Shown piece by piece: positions 46,914 through 64,000 of a DNA stretch of 64,000 nt (positions are counted from its first letter, which is position 1; the number at the start of each line of letters is the position of its first letter). The notes under the pieces were generated by a model, which ran no database searches, was not told where the DNA came from, and saw nothing but the letters and a program-made list of their open reading frames with translations. The DNA is from Agelas oroides. Lineage: Eukaryota; Porifera; Demospongiae; Agelasida; Agelasidae. A program made the translations under genes and the position numbers. The stretch is taken from contig OX422183.1 of NCBI GenBank assembly GCA_949130485.1, positions 1,755,436-1,819,435 on the forward strand. Direction: 5' to 3'.

Positions 46914-49900
46914 ATGGCTGGGATACAACTCACTAGGACTATTTGTTGTGAGCTTTCTGATTTGTCACGATGTTTGCGCTGCAGTTCTTACCCCAACTGC
47001 ACTTCTGTATGGAAGAGAACGTGAAGAACTTGTTCATGACTACTTCAGGGACGGCTACGAGTACAAAGTTATTCTATACTTTGTGCACGGGATATGCCTA
47101 TCACTTCGTCAATTAAAGAGAATTTTGAAGCAGCTCGACCTACGTAGAAGAGGTTCTCGGAGTGCAGCAACCGACCAAGAAATCACGGAGCTAATAAAAG
47201 TAGGTGTATCAGAGAATTGACCACTGTAACTACGTAACTGTAAGCTGAAGGGAGCATTAGAAATTTAAAGGTAGATGGTTGTTACTGTCTTGTCTCTGCG
47301 GTTTTGCACACAGGAGGAACTGAGAGGCACTGGAAGCTTGTTAGGCTACCGTGCAATGTGGAGTAGGCTCAAACAAAAGTATGGCCTGCCTGTTTCCAGG
47401 TAAGCACTATTTATGCATTAGTGCTGTCAAGTGACTTTCAGCCAACCATGTGTTTAGAATTTGGTCAGGTGACTGAACATTAAACCGCACTTATGTGTTA
47501 ACGGATGGATGGCAAGTCTAGTATTCACTTCACAGAGAGGCTTAAAACAGCACGGAAGCAAGTACAGGAAAAACACGAACATGGAAAGTACTTACATGTT
47601 GACTTCATTTTGGACTTCTGTGATGCTTCTGCCAGCTTCCCCAACCTGTAAAGCAAGTCCACTAGCATCGACAACAACGAGGATATCAATTTGAGCGGAA
47701 ACCCATGCTCTCCAGACACAAATCCACCAGCATTAGGCCACTGTGCATGTTATCAGTAAAAAAAAAGTCCCTAATTATGTTATGTCTACCATCTTGCTCA
47801 CCAAAACTAGTGATAACACGACATACAACTGCTTGTTTGAGCCACTCACATAGAAACAACTCCCTTGACTGCTTGAAAATTTGACAACATATATCTGTCA
47901 TCTGATTGGCTGAAGGTAACGCGACAGCACTAAAACACTCTTAGGTAGGGCTTCATGGAACTTAATTAGTGCATTACGATGATGCAACAACAGTTGAGGT
48001 TATGTACCTGCAGCTCATGCACCTGCATCGTGTGACCTCGACTGGTAGTTATTGCGTCATCCTTGTGCACTAAATTTAAAACGCATAAAGTGTTCTAAAT
48101 CTTACGTACCTTCCTTCATATCCTGAACAAAATATCAACCAATGGGTGCATGTTTTTACAAAAAGTCATTTATTTATAGGGATATGGTGATGAGAACATT
48201 GCGTAACATTGACCCTGAGGATTCAATGTGGAGAAAGCAACACTGACTATGCAGAAGAAAATACCGTAACAAGGTTCACAGGGCTTAATGTACAGGTTGG
48301 AGGGGCGGGGGGGAATGGGGCAGGGAAGCTTCTCCACCCAAATTTTTGCCAATTGCAGTGTAGAGTAGAATGTAAAGCATTTTGATTTACTGTCATTCAT
48401 AGTATAAGATTCGTTTTAATACTACATATACTTCTGGACTATTTATGGGAAAAAACGAGTGCAAAATGCAGCTTCAGAACGTGATTTTACCTGTTAGAAT
48501 GCCTCAGAATCAATCTTGGAGGACCTGAAAACAAAAATTTGCCTTGGAGGGCATGCCAGCAGACTTCCTTGGAGAACACGTTACAGCTCCCCCCACCTCC
48601 AAACTCAAAATTGATATTTATAGAACCCTGGTTCACATACATGTATAGGTAGCCATGTAGAACACAAGGACTGAATAGTACATTACAGTTGACCCTTCAG
48701 CAGCACTTCTACTGTCTGTAGGGACCCAACTATGTTTGGCATTGTGATGGATATGATAAACTCAAACCATATGGATTTGCAGTACATGGGTGTATAGATG
48801 GGTAAGTTCTTGGTAATTTGATGCTTGGGTTAATCATGTTCTTGATTTGGATATCAAAACTTTCATTTTAGTTACTCTCGGCGGATACTGTGGCTTAATG
48901 TTGGTATATCCAACAATGATCCTGCGGTTGTGGCATTTCACTACCTTGAATGTGTCAAACAGCTCAAAGGTGGATCTAGTTGCATGTACTGGATAGGCTA
49001 TACAGCCATATTCAGCACTGTGAATATTTAGTGACCAAAGTGATGAATTCTTTGACAGGAACACCCCGTGTTCTACGTACTGATTGTGGAACTGATAATA
49101 CCAGATTAGCATTTATTCAACCATTCCTGAGACGTGATCATCTGGACTGTTTTGCTGGTAGTGACAGTTTTCGTTACGGCAAGTCAATTTCAAACCAGGT
49201 ATAATTTGTATCCTTCACACACAAAATCATTCATATATGACTATTGTATTGTTTCAAGCGTATCGAAGCTTGGTGGGGCCAGCTGAAAAGATGGAATGCT
49301 CAGTGGTGGATTGATCTCTTTCAGGTATTATACTTTGTGACTTTGAGTGTTGCATATAACATGTAGTAACATTAACTTTTGCTTACTTTTAAAGGGTATG
49401 CAGCATTGTGGCCTCTTTGATGAGACAAATGTTGTTCATGTGTAAGTTTTTGTTAAATTATTAGAGAATTAATCCTGACATTCTATAATTAAAATCTTTA
49501 GGGATTGTCTGAGGTTCAGTTTTATGCATATCATTCAAAAAGAACTGGATCAAGTTGCACACGAATGGAATACTCATAAGATTAATCCAGGCAGGTGTTC
49601 CTCCAGATCAGCTCTACTTCATGCCACAAATATTAGGTAAATTTTTGCTAACCTAGCTTTTGGCATGATAATTTGTAATGCATGCTAATGTTTCCTAGGA
49701 ACCAGAGATTATCTGTGCCCAGTTGACTTGCGTGATTTGGCTGAAGCTGAAGAGTATGCTACATGTCCTGATCCTCCAGCATCACTTGAGTTCCTTGAAC
49801 TTGCGAGTATAGTTGTTGAGGAGCATCACCTTGTGTTCCTAGTAACATCAGTGAGGCACTGGATTTCTATGTGCAGTTGGTTACCATCATTGGAGAGGAG

Positions 49901-49922
49901 ATTGGATAGATTGACATTGTAA
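46914..49922 (+). pseudogene. Intron-containing integrase-core (DDE) gene, probably inactive
   Basis: Exons: ~46986-47199, 47314-47399, 48180-48273, 48722-48801, 48872-48969, 49059-49198, 49259-49324, 49395-49441, ~49502-49635 and ~49699-49922. Junctions up to the last two keep phase. Readable segments include YRAMWSRLKQKYGL, WHCDGYDKLKPYGFAVHG, GYSRRILWL, RTDCGTDN, YGKSISNQRIEAWWGQLKRW and HEWNTHKINPG. These match the widespread animal family of multi-exon integrase-core proteins of unknown function, related to bacterial-type insertion-sequence integrases (IS3/IS481 kind). The D of HCDGYDK, the D of RTDCGTDN and a later E (RIEAWW) could be the catalytic triad. About two breaks interrupt the reading frame, so it is likely a pseudogene. 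A possible ATG at 46914 implies a ~39-bp first intron. Confidence 0.68.
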
Positions 49923-50155
49923 CTCTCTGCATGAGCTGAGTAATGTATCAGTTTACATAGCAATAAAACCACTTCAATGAAGTTTGATATCACAAAGCAC
50001 TGTGAAATGACTGTTAATGATATATGTCCAGAAAGGTGACAATCAGTGTGGAGTATGGTTTCTCTTGCCCCTATTCAGCAGTGAGGGGGCTGGCTGTATA
50101 TGTATGACATGGAATGATGACTCGAGAGGGATAAGATACTAAAAGTAGTGAAGTG

Positions 50156-53100
50156 TTAGTGATGAAATATGTTCAACAGCTGCTTCAGAATGTAGTCGAT
50201 TGTGGGCTGTGAAGTGGCGAAACATGCATCACACACATGCTGCATCTCAATGGGTGTGATGTGCTTCACAGGTGGGGTTTCGTTTGCCATGGTCACTCTG
50301 TACATGATTTGGTAGGGATTCAATCCTACCCAAAGTGGCTGCTCCCCAAAGAGGACTGCAAGGACACCTCCAAATGCATAGACATCGCTTGGTATGCCAA
50401 CAGATTCGGCTTTCAACTGCTCTGGACTCTGAAATCCTGGGGTTCCTGCCAACATTGTCTTTGTGCCCACTGTCATTGTGTTGGTCATGATCTTGGCCAA
50501 ACCGAAATCACCTAAATATGCATGTTGCTCATGAACATCGACCTGCAATAAAGGTTGTGAAAAAAAAATTGGGGGGGTGGGTGGGGGGGTATGTAATTAC
50601 AATTATGGATCTGGAAATGTCACAAGTTGACCACTGGAATTATATTACAATTATGCTGCAAGACGTATTACCAGGATGTTTGCTGGTTTGATGTCCAGGT
50701 GAGCAAGGAGAGGTGTTGCAGTGTGTAAAAACATTATGGCTTGGGCAATCTGGATCGAAATGATGAGCTTTCTTGTGACTGCAAGCTGCAGAAATTAGAA
50801 TTACGAAATTTATTCATAGGTGTTACATCCTGCTACTTACACAGCAGATACGAATGTTTCTCATGTTACAGTGTGCTGCCTAGGTAACAGGTTATACAAC
50901 AGTTGTATCTCTAACTAGGGGTGGTCTTGCATGAGTAAAACAACCGCTCCCCCCTGAAAAAACATAAATATCACTTAGTGCATGTTGCAATCTATTCATG
51001 AGAAATGTCTTACCTTCCCATAATGGATGCTGAAGACCAGGTCATGCAGATTGGGGCCTAGAACTAGATTTGTGATGATCATCACTTTGGAACTCTCCTC
51101 TATAATTCCCAGCAGTGAAAGGATGTGTGGGTGCTGTATGCACCTATATACATGGTGGTGGTGGGGGGGGGGGGGGGGGGGGGGGTGAAGTTGTCTATAC
51201 CACAACTCATACACCAAGGAACAGTTTATTCGTCAAGTTCATTAGTCTGAGGTACATGCCAACTATGCACAAGAGTGTAAAATTGTTGGTAATTCCAAAC
51301 AGCATAGCTTTTCAGTTTGCTGTCATCATAGAAAGATTTTTGTCTATTCTGTATTAGCAAATACACTTTCAACTACTATACAATATATGCCACTTACTGC
51401 CATACTCTAAATTCTTGAGTCGCTAATTTCATGTCTGCACTGCTGGGCAAAGCAATAACCTTCGCTGCTACCATTGACCCTCTCCAAATTGCCCGATGCA
51501 CCACTCCAAAACTACCTTGCCCGATTATATCGAGCAACATGATGTCAGTAGTGCCTGTGGAATTATACAAATGCTGCATGCATGTATACACAATGAAATT
51601 GAAGCAATACATGTAATTTACCTGAAACTAATGCCTCCTCAAGTGGACGGGTGAGATCTGCGATGGCATGCAACACAATGGTAATTTCAGCAATTAGCTG
51701 CTGCATGTATACACGATGAGCAATAATTTACCTGAAACTAGCTGCTACATGTATAACTTACCACTAGTGCTAGCGTTGCCAGAATCAAGTGAGGCAACCC
51801 TATGAACACTGATGACACCCCCTTCTGTGATTCCTGTGTACCAAAGTAATGACAGTTGTGATAGACTACTCAAACTAATGTAAGATGTATATACATACTC
51901 TCAACTCTGAAGGAATGTTCCTCAACCAGTCCACTTTCTGCAATTGTCATCTGACAGGTATATTTCCCTTTATCTTGAATATAGATGACAGGAAATGTCT
52001 CACTTTCCAAGTTTTCCCCATCCTTTTTCCACTGGTAGGTGGTAAGGGAGTGGTAGCCTCCAGTTGCCACACATACCATCACTACAACACGATCAAGTGG
52101 TGATGCATATGCACCTGACCACACACCAAACTTGCTTCCTACAATCATATCAACAAGCTCAAATAATTTCTTAAACCCACTTTAAGCTAGAAATGAATTA
52201 ACCATACCAATTTCAGGCTTTCTATAGGTGAAATCACCACTTTCTGTATTGACATCCCCCACCAACTCAACAATATCATCAAATCCTACAGTTTTGAGAG
52301 CACATCAATCTGTAAAAGTGGCAGACAACATGCATGGTTGCTTTTAAGCTTTTACCTTCCCTGACTCCAGTGAACGAAAAACCCAAATGACAGGGGTTCT
52401 GCTCAAACAAGCATACCCACTGAGGGTTGTCAAGCACTTTGTCTCGAGTGGAGAACATTGTTTCTGGATCTTCCTCAAGCTGCCACCCAAGAATTTCTTT
52501 GTGGGTAAGACTGATACGAAATGAGAACTTTTTTGATTCAGTCACCTTCATAAATAGAGGCTGGAACTGAAGCTTGCTGCTTCCTGCAATATATATAAAT
52601 TCATGGTTAATTACACAAAAATAAAATTGCACCATTACTCTACACACCTGATGTCACTGGTGAAGCAACCCCCCGCCGTTGACTGCTGGACGGCTGGAGG
52701 GGCAGTGCAACCTCCTGTTGACTGCTGGATGGCTGGAGGGGCAGTGCAACCTCCTGCTGACTGCTGGACGGCTGGAGGGGCAGTGCAACCTCCTGTTGAC
52801 TGCTGGACTGCTGGAGGGGCAGTGCAACCTCCTGTTGACTGCTGGACGGCTGGAGGGGCAGTGCAACCTCCTGCTGACTGCTGGACGGCTGGAGGGGCAG
52901 TGCAACCTCCTGTTGACTGCTGGACGGCTGGAGGGGCAGTGCAACCTCCTGTTGACTGCTGGACGGCTGGAGGGGCAGTGCAACCTCCTGTTGACTGCTG
53001 GACGGCTGGAGGGGCAGTGCAACCCCCTGTTGACTGCTGGACTGCTGGAGAGGCAGTGCAACCTCCTGTTGACTGCTGGACGGCTGGAGGGGCAGTGCAA

Positions 53101-55232
53101 CCTCCTGTTGACTGCTGGACGGCTGGAGGGGCAGTGCAACCTCCTGTTGACTGCTGGATGGCTGGAGGGGCAGTGCAACCTCCTGTTGACTGCTGGACGG
53201 CTGGAGGGGCAGTGCAACCTCCTGCTGACTGCTGGACGGCTGGAGGGGCAGTGCAACCTCCTGCTGACTGCTGGACGGCTGGAGGGGCAGTGCAACCTCC
53301 TGTTGACTGCTGGACGGCTGGAGGGGCAGTGCAACCTCCTGTTGACTGCTGGATGGCTGGAGGGGCAGTGCAACCCCCTGTTGACTGCTGGACGGCTGGA
53401 GGGGCAGTGCAACCCCCTGTTGACTGATAGATTCTGTAGGAATACATGGATATCTCAAACAGTACTTGGAGACTTCATTGCTATGTGACGGATTAGGATT
53501 GGTAATGGTCAGATTGGAAATGTTGGAATTGAATCACTAATGGTCAGATTGGAAATGTTGAAATTAGAAATGTTCGGATCGCTAATGGTCAGATTGGAAA
53601 TGTTGAAATTAGAAATGTTTGAATCACTAATGGTCAGATTGGAAATGTTGAAATTAGAAATGTTCGGATCGCTAATGGTCAGATTGGAAATGTTGAAATT
53701 AGAAATGTTTGAATCACTAATGGTCAGATTGGAAATGTTGAAATTAGAAATGTTTGAATCACTAATGGTCAGATTGGAAATGTTGCAATTGGAAATGCTT
53801 GGATTGGTAACGTCACATTTAGAAATCATGAATTTGATAACGATCAGAATGGAAATTTTGAAATTGGAAATGTTACATTTGGTAATGAAATATTAGGATT
53901 GGTAATGAACCTATACAAACACACCATGTGTAGTGAAAAACATTACCTTGACTCTCAGCACCACGTCCCTGTAACTTTCCAGCATGTTCATTGTCGGGAG
54001 TGATATCTGTATGAGAGGTCGTCACCAAATGCTATGACACCTAACCTTAGCTCATGCATGACTCACGCACCCTTCTTCACACAATAGAATCGTGCCTTTG
54101 ATGGGTACTTGATGTTTGATAGCTGAATATACGTGGCAATTGACCAAGGAACCTCCTGCTTCGTGCCATCCGGCCCATCAACAGCAATGCTATTGCTACT
54201 CCAGACCCCTACACCCCTACTGTCAGCAATATAAAATTCAGCATTGTCAGCCTCCTCTGGGTACACTTCCTCCTTGCACCTCTCCAGCATTCTCTGGTAT
54301 GTACAGTCTCGTCGGAAAATTATGTTTTTCGCCTGGAAAGATCGAACCAATACTCCCCTTCCGCGACGTTCGCAATGATACATTTTACCAATTGGAATCT
54401 GTGAAAACAACAAGCAAGCACTCAACAGTGTTGGATTCTGTGTAGGTCACTTGCCACTTTAAAGTTACAACTAATCTACATTACTGTCTAGCTAGAGAAA
54501 AGCACTATGATGAATGCCACATAACATCATACCGGAAACATTACAGTGTTGCTGAGATACCAACTACCAACTTATAGTGCCTGGAACTAACACATCCCTA
54601 TGAAGTTTCTGCTCACCAAACAGGACTTTGTATTTACATGGGATGGCTTCTACTCTGAGCAGAGTAGACAGTGTGACACTTAGGATGCTTCTAACAGTTT
54701 ATGAACAGTCCAAGACTGTTTGTGCTTAGTGCATGCTTTCCTTACACAATTTGGGATCAATACAACTTATGAATAAACTGTCTCATGCTAGTAATATTAA
54801 CCTCAAAGTTTAACAACTTTGAAAATGCGCTTGAAACCAAGTGCAAAAAGCTCACCGTCAGCTGAGAGTCCAGTTCTGGTGTGGCTGGATCAATCTTGAC
54901 CTTCCGTTTACTCCGAGCAGTCCCAACACTGGCTCTTTTCCTTCTGGCTACCCGGATGTAGTCAGTGATTGCTGTAAGCAACAAAATTAGACATACTTCA
55001 GCTTTGGTCAGCAAAGAATGACTCTGTACCAATTTGACTCACCCTTGTTCCGGGATAGCTTCTCCTGCTCCGCCGTGGTGGTGGTGGTGCTGTTGCTTCC
55101 CACGCCACTGTCGCTCTCCTCGGAACTCATTATCCACCCTTCACTCAACGACACGCGGAAAATAAACAACGATCCCACGCTCGCCAACCATACGATCAGG
55201 ACAAATACTCGAAGCTGCAGCTCGCGGCCCAT
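50156..55232 (-). CDS. Protein kinase with N-terminal hydrophobic segment, coding minisatellite and Ig-like domain
   Basis: Fourteen exons (high to low): 55232-55043, 54971-54856, 54398-54071, 54006-53947, 53433-52648, 52583-52356, 52285-52208, 52138-51899, 51833-51762, 51657-51622, 51554-51398, 51143-51014, 50785-50672, 50542-50156. They total 2,922 nt in frame, 973 residues. Order: a signal-anchor-like stretch (VFVLIVWLASVGSLFIF), a conserved-looking block with MYHCERRGRGVLVRSF and WSIATYIQLSNIKYPS, then ~19 copies of a 13-residue repeat (QQEVALPLQPSSS), an unassigned module, an Ig-like domain (YQWKKDG...KYTCQM), and a kinase domain. Kinase motifs seen: GQGSFGVV loop, VAAK lysine, HLDIKPANIL catalytic loop, DFGLAK, and GTPGFQSPEQ. 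The catalytic-loop lysine (HLDIKPAN) points to Ser/Thr or TKL-type activity rather than a classic tyrosine kinase. Start could also be the later MSSEESDSG, giving a cytosolic protein. Confidence 0.85.
51166..51185. repeat. Poly-G tract in kinase intron
   Basis: About 20 G in a row just upstream of the exon at 51143 (minus strand), so it lies as poly-C in the pre-mRNA close to the acceptor and could affect splicing. Confidence 0.9.
52680..53425 (-). repeat. 39-bp coding minisatellite in kinase exon 5
   Basis: About 19 head-to-tail 39-bp units of cctcctgttgactgctggac plus ggctggaggggcagtgcaa. In the spliced frame each gives 13 residues of type QQEVALPLQPSSS, with E/G and P/Q changes. Because 39 is a multiple of three, length change keeps the frame. 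Other frames on both strands are also open and are shadows. Confidence 0.93.
53509..53885. repeat. 15-bp/45-bp satellite in kinase intron 4
   Basis: Tandem 15-bp steps such as ttggaaatgttgaaa, grouped in alternating 45-bp higher-order units ending ggatcgctaatggtcaga or gaatcactaatggtcaga. The same 15-bp motif builds the arrays at 46735-46850 and 55293-55325. Open frames here are repeat artefacts. Confidence 0.88.
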
Positions 55233-55319
55233 GACACGTGTTGAATGGTTATCAGGCGTGAACGGCAATGCGCATGCGCAAAAACGATGTCAATATTGGA
55301 AATGTTCAAATTGGAAATG

Positions 55320-64000
<8,681 letters not shown>

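Noticed and set aside
46533-47024. Protein with repeated NLDIS motifs
   Set aside because: Translation of the 15-bp satellite; the real integrase-like frame begins after it.
52603-53488. Plus-strand and other minus-strand open frames of ~270 codons
   Set aside because: All frames of the 39-bp minisatellite are open; only the frame starting at the acceptor next to 53433 keeps phase with the kinase exons.

Overview
The window is animal genomic DNA, not microbial. It has intron-rich genes with GT-AG, GC-AG and one probable U12-type junction, interstitial TTAGGG-type repeats, long TG and poly-G tracts, and a dense load of short hairpin transposons. It also carries innate-immunity and receptor-type genes: a Roc-COR-like GTPase with death domains, a kinase with an Ig-like domain, and an Ig/FN3 receptor. 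This mix suggests an early-branching marine invertebrate. A demosponge is my first guess (inference, moderate confidence).

Layout. 1-9080 is a 3.5-kb unit in tandem, near identical between copies, carrying a decayed Mutator-like (MULE) transposase. 9100-19500 is a transposon graveyard: two long foldback elements, a hAT element nested in one of them, perfect hairpin MITEs, a 3' LINE fragment and a 5'-truncated LINE with an intact reverse-transcriptase core. 19561-39514 (+) is one long gene for a P-loop GTPase with a COR-like region and two death-like domains. Its first intron holds about 27 tandem units of ~476 bp. 40000-45100 holds a HIT-domain (FHIT-like) gene, a death-domain fragment and duplicated sequence. 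45550-49925 holds a small secreted or receptor-like gene (-) and an intron-containing integrase-like gene (+). 50156-55232 (-) is a 14-exon protein kinase with an Ig-like domain and a 13-residue coding minisatellite. 55320-64000 (-) is an Ig/FN3 receptor that runs off the right edge and ends just after its transmembrane helix.

The main discovery candidate is the intron-1 array of the GTPase gene. In 25 of 25 complete units a strong acceptor (TACTCAG) and a strong donor (GTAAGT) are separated by exactly three bases. The flanks are essentially invariant, but the three bases take 11 different values, none a stop codon and each for a different amino acid. The array is bounded by exons whose reading phase (0) would read each triplet as one codon. 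This looks like a cassette of hypervariable single-codon microexons at the N terminus of an NLR-like GTPase, potentially a splice-based diversity generator. Sequence shows the architecture and the variability; use of the sites by the spliceosome and any immune role are inference.

The two multi-exon minus-strand genes and the GTPase gene were assembled by hand. All junctions in the kinase (14 exons, 2,922 nt) and the GTPase (2,979 nt without microexons) keep phase, which supports the models.
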